This document shows, in pieces, positions 12,596-26,400 of a DNA stretch of 64,000 nucleotides; position 1 is the first letter of the stretch, and the number at the start of each line of letters is the position of its first letter. The position numbers and the translations under genes are program-made. The notes beneath the pieces were generated by a model that saw only the letters and a program-made list of their open reading frames with translations, had not been told where the DNA came from and ran no database searches. The DNA is from Asterias amurensis (taxonomy: Eukaryota > Echinodermata > Asteroidea > Forcipulatida > Asteriidae), in the NCBI RefSeq assembly GCF_032118995.1, contig NC_092649.1, positions 15,770,332 through 15,834,331 on the forward strand, written 5' to 3'.

Positions 12596-15500
12596 TTCAG
12601 ATTTGGGGTGAACAGAATTTCTGTGATTTTATGCTTTCAAATGATACAGAAGATACTACCAAAGACATTTTATCAGTGCGGACTGGGTATATAAGCGAAA
12701 GTTTGAGATTTTTAAAGAATTTTGTGAGTATGTGTTTTTGGTCAAAAATCAAAAAAAATCTGTGATGCCGGCATGGGTCGGTTTTTCAGATTTTTGGTGA
12801 AAATATTTTCTGTGATTTTATGCTTTCAAATGATACAGAAGATACTACTGAAGATATTTTATCAGTGTGGACTGGGTATATAAGGGAAAGTTTGAGATTT
12901 ATAAAGAATTTTGTGAGGTTGTGTTTTTGGTCAAAAATCCCAAAAAATCTGTGATGCCGGCATGGGTCGATTTTTCAGATTTGGGGTGAACAAAATTTCT
13001 GTGGTTTTTAAGCTTTCAAATGATACAGAAGATACTACTAAAGACATTTTATCAGTGTAGACTGGGTATATAAGCGAAAGTTTGAGATTTTTAAAGAATT
13101 TTGTGAGTTTGAGTTTTTGGTCAAAAAACCCCCAAAAATCTGTGATGCCGGCATGGGTCGATTTTTCAGATTTGGGGTGAACAAAATTTCTGTGATTTTA
13201 TGCTTTCAAATGATACAGAAGATACTACTGAAGACATGTTATCAGTGCGGGCTGGGTATATAAGCGAAAGTTTGAGATTTTTAAAGAATTTTGTGAGTTT
13301 GAGTTTTTGGTCAAAAATCCCAAAAAATCTGTGATGCCGGCATGGGTCGATTTTTCAGATTTGGGGTGAACAAAATTTCTGTGATTTTATGCTTTCAAAT
13401 GATACAGAAGATACTACCAAAGACATTTTATCAGTGCGGACTGGGTATATAAGCGAAAGTTTGAGATTTTTAAAGAATTTTGTGAGTTTGCGTTTTTGGT
13501 CAAAAATCAAAAAAAAATTGTGATGCCGGCATGGGTCGATTTTTCAGATTTGGGGTGAACAAAATTTCTGTGATTTTATGCTTTCAAATGATACAGAAGA
13601 TACTACTGAAGACATGTTATCAGTGCGGGCTGGGTATATAAGCGAAAGTTTGAGATTTTTAAAGAATTTTGTGAGTTTGAGTTTTTGGTCAAAAATCCCC
13701 AAAAATCTGTGATGCCGGCATGGGTCGATTTTTCAGATTTGGGGTGAACAAAATTTCTGTGATTTTATGCTTTCAAATGATACAGAAGATACTACCAAAG
13801 ACATTTTATCAGTGCGGACTGGGTATATAAGCGAAAGTTTGAGATTTTTAAAGAATTTTGTGAGTTTGCGTTTTTGGTCAAAAATCAAAAAAAAATTGTG
13901 ATGCCGGCATGGGTCGATTTTTCAGATTTGGGGTGAAAATACTTTCTGTGATTTAATGCTTTCAAATGATACAGAAGATACTACCAAAGACATTTTATCA
14001 GTGCAGACTGGGTATATAAGCGAAAGTTTGAGATTTTTAAAGAATTTTGTGAGTTTTTGTTTTTGTTTAAAAATCCCCAAAAATCTGTGATGCCGGCATG
14101 GGTCGATTTTTCAGATTCGGGTGAATAAAATTTCTGTGATTTTATGCTTTCAAATGATACAGAAGATCCTACCAAAGACATTTGGTCAGTGCGGACTGGG
14201 TATATAAGCGAAAGTTTGAGATTTTTAAAGAATTTTGTGAGTTTGTGTTTTTGGTCAAAAATCCAAAAAAATCTGTGATGCCAGCATGGGTCGATATTTC
14301 AGATTTGGAGTGAAAAAAAAAATTCTGTGATTTTATGCTTTCAAATGATACAGGAGATACTACTGAATACATTTTATCAGTGCGGACTGGGTAAATTAGC
14401 AAAAGTTTGAGATTTGTAAAGAATTTTGTGAGTTTGTGTTTATGGTCAAAAATCCAAAAATAATTGTGATGCCGCGATTTTTCAGATTTGGGGTGAACAG
14501 AATTTCTGTGATTTTATGCTTTCAAATGATACAGAAGATACTACCAAAGACATTTTATCAGTGCGGACTGGGTATATAAGCGAAAGTTTGAGATTTTTAA
14601 AGAATTTTGTGAGTATGTGTTTTTGGTCAAAAATCAAAAAAAATCTGTGATGCCGGCATGGGTCGGTTTTTCAGATTTTTGGTGAAAATATTTTCTGTGA
14701 TTTTATGCTTTCAAATGATACAGAAGATACTACTGAAGATATTTTATCAGTGTGGACTGGGTATATAAGCAAAAGTTTGAGATTTATAAAGAATTTTGTG
14801 AGGTTGTGTTTTTGGTCAAAAATCCCAAAAAATCTGTGATGCCGGCATGGGTCGATTTTTCAGATTTGGGGTGAACAAAATTTCTGTGGTTTTTAAGCTT
14901 TCAAATGATACAGAAGATACTACTAAAGACATTTTATCAGTGTAGACTGGGTATATAAGCGAAAGTTTGAGATTTTTAAAGAATTTTGTGAGTTTGAGTT
15001 TTTGGTCAAAAAACCCCCAAAAATCTGTGATGCCGGCATGGGTCGATTTTTCAGATTTGGGGTGAACAAAATTTCTGTGATTTTATGCTTTCAAATGATA
15101 CAGAAGATACTACTGAAGACATGTTATCAGTGCGGGCTGGGTATATAAGCGAAAGTTTGAGATTTTTAAAGAATTTTGTGAGTTTGAGTTTTTGGTCAAA
15201 AATCCCAAAAAATCTGTGATGCCGGCATGGGTCGATTTTTCAGATTTGGGGTGAACAAAATTTCTGTGATTTTATGCTTTCAAATGATACAGAAGATACT
15301 ACCAAAGACATTTTATCAGTGCGGACTGGGTATATAAGCGAAAGTTTGAGATTTTTAAAGAATTTTGTGAGTTTGCGTTTTTGGTCAAAAATAAAAAAAA
15401 AATTGTGATGCCGGCATGGGTCGATTTTTCAGATTTGGGGTGAACAAAATTTCTGTGATTTTATGCTTTCAAATGATACAGAAGATACTACTGAAGACAT

Positions 15501-16364
15501 GTTATCAGTGCGGGCTGGGTATATAAGCGAAAGTTTGAGATTTTTAAAGAATTTTGTGAGTTTGAGTTTTTGGTCAAAAATCCCCAAAAATCTGTGATGC
15601 CGGCATGGGTCGATTTTTCAGATTTGGGGTGAACAAAATTTCTGTGATTTTATGCTTTCAAATGATACAGAAGATACTACCAAAGACATTTTATCAGTGC
15701 GGACTGGGTATATAAGCGAAAGTTTGAGATTTTTAAAGAATTTTGTGAGTTTGCGTTTTTGGTCAAAAATCAAAAAAAAATTGTGATGCCGGCATGGGTC
15801 GATTTTTCAGATTTGGGGTGAAAATACTTTCTGTGATTTAATGCTTTCAAATGATACAGAAGATACTACCAAAGACATTTTATCAGTGCAGACTGGGTAT
15901 ATAAGCGAAAGTTTGAGATTTTTAAAGAATTTTGTGAGTTTTTGTTTTTGTTTAAAAATCCCCAAAAATCTGTGATGCCGGCATGGGTCGATTTTTCAGA
16001 TTCGGGTGAATAAAATTTCTGTGATTTTATGCTTTCAAATGATACAGAAGATCCTACCAAAGACATTTGGTCAGTGCGGACTGGGTATATAAGCGAAAGT
16101 TTGAGATTTTTAAAGAATTTTGTGAGTTTGTGTTTTTGGTCAAAAATCCAAAAAAATCTGTGATGCCAGCATGGGTCGATATTTCAGATTTGGAGTGAAA
16201 AAAAAAATTCTGTGATTTTATGCTTTCAAATGATACAGGAGATACTACTGAATACATTTTATCAGTGCGGACTGGGTAAATTAGCAAAAGTTTGAGATTT
16301 GTAAAGAATTTTGTGAGTTTGTGTTTATGGTCAAAAATCCAAAAATAATTGTGATGCCGCGATT
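12596..16364. repeat. Satellite higher-order repeat, two ~1885-bp units
   Basis: About 12596-14480 and 14481-16364 repeat with a constant offset of 1885 bp (ten monomers). Shared private variants include GGTGAACAGAATTTC (12611 and 14496), GATCCTACCAAAGACATTTGG and the truncated GATGCCGCGATTTTTC near 14471 and 16356. The match indicates a recent tandem duplication of a ten-monomer block. Confidence 0.85.
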
Positions 16365-16910
16365 TTTCAGATTCGGGGTGAAAAAATTTCTGTGATTTTA
16401 TGCTTTCATGTCTATTATACAAAAGATACTACTGAAGACATTTTGGCAGTGCGGACTGGGTAAACTAGCGAAAGTTTGAGATTTTTAAAGAATTTTGTGA
16501 ATTTGTGTTTTTGGTAAAAGTTCAAAAAAAATCAGTGATGCCGGCATGGGTCGATTTTTCAGATTTGGGGAGAAAAAGTTTTTGTTGATTTTATGCTTTC
16601 AAATGATACAAAAGATACTACTAAAGACATTTCATCAGTGCGGACTGGGTATCCTCGCAAAACTTTGAGAGTTATTGTTAATTTTCTGAGTTTGGGTTTT
16701 TGGTCAAAAATCCCCCAAAGGGGTGATTCAGGCATGGGTCATGTTTCAGATTTTGGGTGAATCAACTTTCGGTGATTTTATGCTTTCAAATGATACAGAA
16801 CAGACGACTACTGAAGACATTTTGTCATTGCGGACTAGGCATATAAGCAAGAATTCGAGATTTTTTGAGAATTTTTTTTTTTTACTATCAACCATTGCTC
16901 GTTACCACTT

Positions 16911-17419
16911 CTACTTGTAAACTCCGTAGGGTCCATAAGACAGGACGTTAAGCCGAGTAAGTTGTATGCTAACAACTGTTTTGATTAAGAACCAATAGTA
17001 TCCAGTGCCTTTAAAGCCATTATACACTTTCGGTACAAAAAAAAAAGAGTTAAAAGATTTACAAATAATTTACAGGGTTTACAGAAGGTAATGGTGAAAG
17101 ACTTCTCTTGAAATATTGTTCCATGAAATGCTTTACTTTTTGAGAAAACATTAAAACAATATCAATTCTTGATAGCGAGAATTACGGATTTATTTTAAAC
17201 ACATGTCATGACACAGCGAAACGCGCGGAAACAAGAGTGGGTTTTCCCGTTATTTTCTCCCGATTCTGATGACCGATCGAGCCTAAATTTTCACAGGTTT
17301 GTTTTTTTATATATTAGTTGTGATACACCAAGTGTGGGACTTGGACATTACTGTTTACCGAAAGTGTATAATGGCTTTAAACCAAAACAAAGGTGGGAAA
17401 ATTCCTTTAAAAATCTGAC
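16911..17419. mobile_element. Degraded copy of the GGACACTATTGG inverted-repeat element
   Basis: The stretch between the satellite and BBS2 exon 14 carries pieces of element family B, such as CCAGTGCCTTTAAAGCC near 17006 and TTTTCACAGGTTTG near 17290. It also carries a diverged TTACAGGGTTTACAGAAGGTAATG segment like the foldbacks at 24.6 and 30.0 kb. No BBS2 exon was recognised in it. Confidence 0.5.
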
Positions 17420-20400
17420 CTTTATGAGAACATTGTTGAGTTCCTCCATGTGCATTGGGAAGTCGGCGATGACTTGCAGGTCTTCAATACCAAGGAAATT
17501 ACTAATGGCCTGAATCAGGTCTCCAGCTAGATCCATGTCGTCCGTCTTAATGCAGATCTGATATATACAAAAACCACAAGGGAAACTGACTGAGTTAGTT
17601 TTAAATGACTTGGAGTGGCACAAATTTACTAGAGTGGGATTTCGAACTAGCGACCTCCGGATAGGTGCTGGTGCCCCACCAACTGTGCTTTCTAGCTCTT
17701 TGTTGGGGGTTTCGCTGTTTTGTCAATATATTTATTCTTCGCTCCACCAACTGAGCTATCTGGCTCTATGTTTGGGGTTTACTGATTTTGTCAATAAATC
17801 TATTTTTTTCGGGAGTGTAAGTCAGAAGCCACACAACCGTTCATTGCTGTATAGCCAGGGATCACACCCAAGTTTAGGATACAACCAGGGAAGCGGCAGA
17901 TCGAATACAGCAACACAAACAATAACACTTCATAAACACCTCGAAGAGTCCTTCGTTAGCGCCAATAACAGAATGAATAGGAAATGAGAAAATTAGGAAA
18001 TTAGAAAAAATGTTTGTATTGTATTTGTATTTGCACACATTTATTTCATTGCTGCCCTACATTTAAACTTACACATTTTACAAAGTTTTATAAGTATATT
18101 CAAATTATGAGTAGTTTACAGTATTACTTAGTATCTTAGGATATGAAAGTTTACAATGATTTAGATAGTTATTTATTAGGAAGCTTTTAAAGTCATGTTA
18201 AGTTTTATATGTGAAAGGAAAACCCTCATTTAAAGAAAACCAACAAACCAGGTAGGGACTGAAAACCCAACCCACATGCAAGGCTCTGTCCTGAGCTTGG
18301 GTTAGAACAAAGAGTTATTTATAAGAACTAGAGGGCGCACTGGTGATGCTTCTTGCACAAACGCGATGGGACCGCAAGGAGACACGCGCGTGGCGTGCGT
18401 TGAATATGAAACACACGTTGGAGTTTTGTGTTTATTGAACACTACCCCATGCTGTTTTGTCAACTCACAAAATGGCCGCACAAACACACCTTAAATAAGC
18501 CTTAAATAAACCTCAAAGAAAACAGGACAGGGTTAATTTTAAGTGATTTGGGGTTTAACAAAGACAATTTGTAAGTGGACATTCCAAAAAACAATTGTTG
18601 GCTTCTGTAAATGCCCCCATTGGTTTTCTCTGTATTATTTTCATTTCATTACTCATTTTTGGTCCTTATTAATAATTTTTCTCGTCCAGTTATTAACTAC
18701 TATTCTTGACGGTCTTTGACCTAAATTATTGTACAAATTTTTTTGTCAACAATATGGAAACAAAATTGTTGACTTGATTTTAATTTGAATCCCGACAAAC
18801 TAAAACAGTATAGGTAAAAACCACAATTAATATTCTTTATCCCCGATGTAAATTTAACAGCTCTTATATGGTTGTGGTACCCCCTGCTAGGATTCGAAAC
18901 TGCCTCTAGCTACCGGGCAACCTCGGTAGTCTAGTTGGTAAGACACTGCTCTAGAATTGCAAGGGTCGTGGGTTCGAAACCCACCCAAGTAACATGCCTG
19001 TGATATTTTTTCACAGGACTCTGGGAAAGTACTGAGTATACAGTGCTAACACACATTGGTGTATGGGTAAAAACCAATAAACTAAAACAGGTTTCTCACC
19101 AGTCCATTGGTCTGCATGTTGATAAACACTGGTCCTGAACCACGCAGCGATATGAAGCCAATGTTGAGCTCACCCTTACAGGTAATGTCCTCATTCAACA
19201 AGAAATTCTGATTGACCCACATCAAGACCTGGACAAAAATAAAGAGAGTAATAATATCAAAGTCTTATATAAATATATATGTATATATATATCAAATAAT
19301 AAACCACAAGGGAAACTGACTATATATATATACATTTTTTGTTTTAGATAGATAGATAGATAGATATGTAGGTAGGTATAAACGTTTATTCAATGTTGCA
19401 AATAGTGTATAATACAGGGTGATATTGACAAAATTAATGTAAATATAAAATATATTAAAAGGTGAAACTTTAAACAAAAGGCAACATCTAGGTTCGGGGA
19501 GAAGCACAGCTTTTGTTCCCCAGCCTATGAACAGACAGACCAAAAAAACAGACAGACATTAAAATTACAGGACAAAACTAACAGGACAAAATTGACAGGT
19601 GTAAGACAGAAAATAAAGCCGTTACAATTTCTACATAAAAAAATAACATCAGAATCTTAGTATAGCACGCATATCTACCAAACAAGATACTCAAAGTGCT
19701 GAGTATATACAAACTTTCAGAATGATAGGTAAATTGCAGTGATGGATTTTGAGACCCAATTATTTAGCACCTTATAAGGGTTTACAAGGTGCTACGGCGC
19801 ATACAGCAGCCACAGCCAGGAACACCGGTACGAACCCCTTCTCTTTTCCAAAAGTGCACTTGGTTCTTATACATGCGTAACACAACACATGGGACCAATG
19901 GCTTTCCGTCCAATCCGAAAGACAAAGCAATAGTTAAGTGTCTTGCTTAAGGACACAAGTGTCACGCACGGCTATAGAACAGATTCAAAACAGCTGGGGT
20001 ATACCATTGGAATTACCTGGATCTGAAATAGTTAATTGTTTGGTGACAACAAAGAGAACATTATCAAATTAACAGGGCCCAATTTCATAAATCTGCTTAG
20101 CGGCCAATTTCATGCTTACAGTGTGATTTCCATTTCATAGCGCTGCTATTACCGTAAGCACAAGATAAGGTATGCTAACCATCGGGTGCAAATCCATGGA
20201 TAATGCACAAGACGGCCGCCTAAAGAGTTTGCTTATCTATGAAATTCGCTTAAGCTTAAGCAAATGTTTTAGCAATAGTTAGCACAAAAAAAGTGTGTAC
20301 AGTTGAGCAGCAATAAGAAATTGGCCCCTGAAATCCAATTTAGAAAAAGTGGATCCAAAATGGTTAGTCATTTGGTGACCATGGACAGGTTTCATACAGC

Positions 20401-23400
20401 TACTTTTAAAGCAGACAAGGGTGCTTTACAATTTTCTGCTAAAAAAATAATAAAAGCAATTCCTGCCATCAGCACCCCTAAGTTATCTTTCATAAATAAA
20501 TAAAAACAATGGCCTTGAAGAAGGTACTTTATCGAGGGGCACTACAGCTCCTTCCAAGAGCTCCGAGCCGCCAAGGTCATCGTGAAATTTGAGGTTTTGG
20601 GGGCAATTGCCACAATTCTACCTGTATCAGTCTCGCGGGAAAAAAAAGGAGGGAGTTATAACAAATCTAAAGTGTGAATTAGTTTTAGAAGAACATACCC
20701 TTTGGATTCTTTCATTGACAGTGAAGGAAACACTGCTCTTTGGTTCTGGTGTATCCTCTGGACATGGCAAGTACATAGAGAAGCGTGGTAGCTGCCTTGT
20801 TAACTCAAACACATGGTATTGGTTGCTGAAAAAAAAAATACATACACATCACAGGTTAAAATAATAGTAAGAAAGTTTTCCTTTTGAATTTTGCCCCAAA
20901 CAAGGGGCTAAAAGCCATTCTTGGTAAGGGGCTACACGAATTGTTTTTATTTAAGTGTAGTATGAAAAATAACTTAGGGTGATGATGGTATGAATTGATA
21001 TTCCTTGTAAAACAGTCCAGGGCCCAATTTCATATCGCTGCTTAGCGGCCGACTTTGTGCTTACTGCGCGATTTCCATTTCATAGCGCTGCTAATCTTAA
21101 GCACACGAAAAGGCATGCTAACCTTCTGGTGCTTACCGCACGAACATAAATGACATCACAATGCAAATCCATGGTAAACGCGCAATATGGCCGCCAAATT
21201 TTTCTGCTAATCTGTGAAATACGCTTGCACCTTAGCAAATTTGTCTGCTAAAGTAAGCATGAAAATTTGCTTACCTTTAAGCAGCACCATGAAATTGGGC
21301 CCTAATTTTAAGGCGGAGGGATACCTGCATCAGGCAAGGAGTTCAAAAGAGATGCAATATGTAAAGCCATACGTAAAATAAAGCTGTTGGAATGGCTCCA
21401 TGTTCTACATCTCAGCAAATCATGACTGTACGGGTGAGAAGAAGCAGAAAGTCTGGTTTCACACTGAAACATTCTAACAGGAGGAAGTGGGTCGGACAAA
21501 CTTGTGGCTATTTTCACACGAAAATATCTGTTGAAAAGACAGAGGCTGGCTACAGACCTAGGGTGGGAAAGAGGTTGTAACCTTGATCATCTACTATAAT
21601 TTTACCATTTACAATAATTTTTGTTTTTCCTTTAAAGAATACTTTTATCCAAAAAAGTAATGTTATTTTTCAAACGATTGTGTCTAAAAAACTGTGCAGG
21701 ACAAATCGTGTATCAAGTGTGCAGGAGTGATACAAATACTATTGAGAGCGACCTCACGCGGTCAAAAATACAATGCTATAAGTAATTACTCCTGCATTAC
21801 CTGGATTTGCCTCCAACGAACGCCTTGATGTGAAGATCAACAGGTACATCTTTGGGAGGAATAACTTGGACTTTGACTGAGTTGCAAAGGTTCTGAGCAC
21901 TGGGATGACTGTTGGTGAGATGGTTGGGAAAAACAAAGGAGAAAAGTTGACTCAGGTTGTCTGCTCTTTCAAGATAATACTCGCATAGTGCTCTAGAGGT
22001 ACTTTGAATCCAAACAAATCATTTGTGACAATATTTCTTAAAGTGATTCATCTTTCACAAGAACACTATTGTATTAAAAATAATAATAATAATATTAAAA
22101 TAAAGACATTTGTAAAGCGCCTAATGCAAAAGCCTCTAAGCGCATAAAGAGAACAATAAAATATACAATGAGTGAAAGATACAATTACAAACGAGCAGAT
22201 TACAAACAAGCAGCTTCAAACAAATGAGTTTTTAAATTGAGTTTATCAAAGCTACCAGACTAGTATGTAGGTTGACTGTCGATCCTATAGAATTTGGTAA
22301 AAACGGTATCCATTTGTTATTGTTGTGGGATAACCAGGGTCCTTGTTGAAACCAAAGGCTTTGACTTTGGCTATGGCTAACAAACACTACATCAAAAGCA
22401 CACACTTTGAAAAAGAACGGACAGAGCCTAAGCTGGAGCCCAAGTCGAAGCTGTTGGTTTCGCAAAGGCCCTCAACAAATTTTCTACAAAGTATTGCATG
22501 AAGCTTTGCATGGTCTGATAATTAGAAAATTTAAGGTGTGGTCTCTTTCAGAGCCAACACTCCCACAAAGGAGATTTACACATGGTTGTACACGCAAGTT
22601 TACTATTTATTGATAGTTTCTTCATAGATTTTCCTCAGTTTGTCTGTTCCCTGATTGAGTTAAGATGTCTGTTTGACTTACACCACATGGCTCTCCCCTT
22701 CAAAGATTCCTTCAGCAAAGATCAGAATGGCTCTGACAACTGTGTCGTTAGTTGTAGACACGGAGAGCTCAACATGGGGCTGAAAACAGAAAGAATCATG
22801 CAAGTTAACATAGACACAATCAACCATGTTGGGATGGATCATGATTTTAAGGTCCCTATATAGAACTCTTTCTTTGTGCTGTACACGGATACAGAGTCCT
22901 AACTATTAGGGATTTTTCTGGGGCGGAAAATTCCAAAGCTTCAGAACTCAAATCTTACCTGCAGGAAGCCACTAATCTCAATAGATTCACATTCTATGGC
23001 GGCATACATTTTTCTGCGGTGGGTTTTGGTCGTCATATATTCCTCAAAGATCCGTCATTTTGGTGAAATAATGCAGCTCCCAACGTTAACAAATTTTTGT
23101 TTTGATCGTACTCTCACAGTGTTGTCTGCTGCCGTGCGCTTTTTGACCTCGGTGTGGGAGCTTTTTTGACCTCAGTGAGGGCGCTTTTTGGCATCAGTGA
23201 GGGCGCTTTTGGGCCTCAGTGAGGGCGCTTTTGGACCTCAGTGAGGGCGCTTTTTGGCCTCAGTGAGGGCGCTTTTGGGCCTCAGTGAGGGCACTTTTGG
23301 GCCTCAGTGAGGGTGCTTTTTGGCATCAGTGAGGGCGCTTTTGGGCCTCAGTGAGGGCGCTTTTGGAGCCCAGTGAGGGTCCTTTTTGAGAGTGTGCTAT

Positions 23401-26400
23401 CACATGCAAGAGGGTCTATACCAGAATAGTGTGATGTTTTATCAAGCTATGACAATGGAAAGCCAGGTGACAGCAACATCTAAGTCTGTTTTCATGTCAA
23501 TCAGGAACATTGGCAGAATACGCAATCACCTCACAAGGGAAGCTGCTGAAACCATTGTCCATGCCTTCATCACATCCAACGTAGATGCATGCAACTCGCT
23601 CTTATACGGAATTAACAATACGCAACTCTCTCGCCTTCAACGATTACAGAATATTGCAGCAAGGATGATCACTTACACCAAGAAAACGAAACACGTCACA
23701 CCAGTGCTAGCCGGCTTGCACTGGCTCCCCATCCAACAAAGGGTTAAATATAAACTGTGCCTCATTATTTTAAAGATCTTAAAGGTGATGCCCCAGCATA
23801 TTTAAGTGATCTTGTGCAGATATACACCCCAGGACATCGTGGCTCACGGTCTACAAAACACAAACTCCTCCAGGAAAACACAACTAAACATGTATGGGGG
23901 TAGAGAAGTTTTCAGAGTGCAGCACCAAAGCTTTGGAACTCCCTCCCGGACACTGTGAAACTCTCCAAATCGCTCAACACATTCAAGAATAGTTTAAAAA
24001 CTCATTTTCATAGAGATGCTTTTTGTTAAGTTTATTTTTTTATTTTGTTGTTTGCTACTTTCATTGCTTATAGTTGTTTTTTTGTGGAGTAGTGCCATGA
24101 GCGCCGTTTGCGGCGGATACTGGCGCTTTATTAAGTGTCCATTATAATAATTATTATTATTATTATTATTAGTGTACTCACAGGTTTGTTAGTATCTCCT
24201 GCAGTCACCATGAGCGACGTCTGGAGCTGTGTGTTAGCCGGAATGATCCCCATCTGGGCCTTGTCTAGCTCACCCATCCCTGATGGCCGCTGGGTCTGCC
24301 CCGCCTTCAAAACAAATCAAGCAATAATGAATAATAATATTCAATATAATGGTAACAAATACTAAACCACAAGGGAAACTGACTGGGTAAATTTGAAATG
24401 ATTTTGGGGTTGAACAAAGACAAATTTACTAGAACAGGATTTGAACCAATGACCTACGGAACAACCTAAAAGAAAACCTCTGATAAAAGTCTGAAATTTC
24501 TCATCCGTGTACTAAAAAGGGTAGCGACGAGTTCTTAAACGGCCGTTTACAACTGGCAGGGTCGTTGCCGTGTGATTATTGCACGGCAACGGCCCTGCAA
24601 GGTTTTAAACGGCAGTTTAAGAATCAGTCACTACTCTTTTATTCCCATTCATAATGCCTTTTTGGTTAAATGATTAGGGTACTTTTTCAAAATGTCCATA
24701 GATTTACATTAAACTTACAGGGTTTGAAGATAATGATAGTGGAAAGCTTCCTTTCAAGTATTACTTACTGAGGTGCTGTAGTTTTTGAGAAATGAGTAAA
24801 CAAATGTCATGAAAATACGTTTGTAAATGATTAAAATAATTTTCGTCTCATGAGACGAAAATTATTTTCATGACATTGTTTTACTCATTTCCCAAAAACT
24901 TAAGCACCTCAACAGGTAATATTTTCAGGGAAGCTTTCTACTATCATTATCTTCAAACTGTGTAAGTTTAGTGTAAATCTGTGAACATTGTGTTTTTTGT
25001 CCTACAAAAGTTACATAGACCCTTTAAAGGCGTAACAAAGTAAGAAACTCTGTGTAAAAACTTATCCGTTTTCCGACGTGCTTGAGCTCTGTACGTCCAT
25101 GTGTTGCATTGTTATGACTTATACGACAGCATTTGGATCCGTTCGTGCGCGTAGTCTTGGTGCAAGACGTTTCTCGTTTTCCTTTCACACACAGTGTGGC
25201 CAACTCACCGACAGCGCCCGCATCGCTAGTAACGAGAAATGTCTTGCAGCAAGACTAGCGCGTAGTATCCGAAAACAACTGGTTATCAACAGAGCTCAAG
25301 CTGGTCATTATCAACTGTTTAAACACCCCCACGTAACACGCTCTCCACCAAAAGGAATAGCGAAACTGTCTGAGGTATTTATGAATACATATAGAAACAC
25401 CTAGGTCCTTTTGAAGTACTTTTAAATCTGAGCTTAAAACATGTTGATGTCTCGGGCCTTTTCTCACTCATTGTAATTATGATCATCACCTTCCATGTAT
25501 AAATTTGATAATTTTTTGTAATTTATTGTATTGTAATATTGTAGGCGGCTTGGGCACTCTATTGGTGGATATGTGCGCATTATAAGTTTTGCAATTATTA
25601 TTATTACAATTATTACCTTTGCATTCTCTTCATAGTTTTTGAGTTCCAGCAGTAGATTCTGTTTCCTCTGGCTGAGCTCTCTGATGGTCTCTTGCTCTAC
25701 GTTGGTATCCATCAGGTTCCCCTTCAGCTCCTGAGAGGCCGGTAAGTAGCCACGTACTGTTAACATTAATTAATCATTCAACTATTATTTTTTAAATCAT
25801 TTATTTTGTGTTCTCTTGCTTTGTTTTCCATGATACGTCTTTTTGCTCTTGACTAAGTTTGTCTGTTTTAGGTACTTCCATTTTTTTGTGCCGTTTTTGT
25901 GAGGACCCAAATGGAAATAAGTCTAAGTTATTCGCTTTTTGGGGCCATCCTTGGATAATTTTGTGCAGTATTTCGATAGATAGATAGGTAGATAAAAAAT
26001 TGCGACCCCCTTACATGCCTGATTATGCCCCAATGCATCTTAGGAATTAAAATTTAGTTACGACAAATGAGGCGCAACTAGGCGATTAGTAAATTTCATT
26101 AGTCGCCCAGCACTAATACCCACCATGCAAAGTTAGCAAATTCTACAAATAAGACTGTATCTCACCTTCTCCTTCGACGGAGCAGCAGATAAGCTCACTG
26201 TGTCCATCCATTCTATAGTCTCCTTCCACAATACCAGCGACTGATGAGGATAGATTATCTTTGAATATCACCTCCCCAGTGCGATCGCTGCGGGCGTCCA
26301 CCTGGTAACAGGAAAACATTTTTTTGTTATAAATAAAACAACTATTTATTTTATGTTAATATGACCATCCTTGTATGATTTCAGAGGATTGCCTCACAAA

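Larger units (their letters stand above)
1680..16910. repeat. Satellite array, ~80 monomers of 188-190 bp
   Basis: Each monomer contains, in order, TGTGATGCCGGCATGGGTCG, TTTTTCAGATT, GTGATTTTATGCTTTCAAAT, GATACAGAAGATACTAC, GGACTGGGTATATAAGCG and a T/A-tract segment ending in TTTTGGTCAAAAATCC. Spacing between successive TGTGATGCCGG motifs is 188-190 bp, close to nucleosome repeat length. ATGCCGGCAT is a perfect 10-bp palindrome and TATATAAG resembles a TATA box. Short frames of 60-120 codons recur because the units recur. The unit is not a multiple of three and frames break at each copy, so it is not coding. Monomers between about 16365 and 16910 are clearly more diverged, as expected at an array edge. 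The left edge is abrupt. Confidence 0.95.

Noticed and set aside
1740..16920. Dozens of 60-120-codon frames such as MLSNDTEDTTEDILSVRTGYIS
   Set aside because: They are copies of the satellite monomer, which is not a multiple of three; frames end at every unit and occur on both strands.
17348..17419. BBS2 ending by read-through at 17348
   Set aside because: The added 24 residues do not resemble the family C-terminus and begin at a plausible, if weak, donor (GTCAGA).
18917..18990. A functional tRNA gene
   Set aside because: A and B boxes are present, but a second copy with the same non-tRNA body shows it is a SINE.
23386..23805. A host gene of 139 codons
   Set aside because: The peptide is the end of a CR1/L2-like reverse transcriptase and is frameshifted; it is a LINE remnant.
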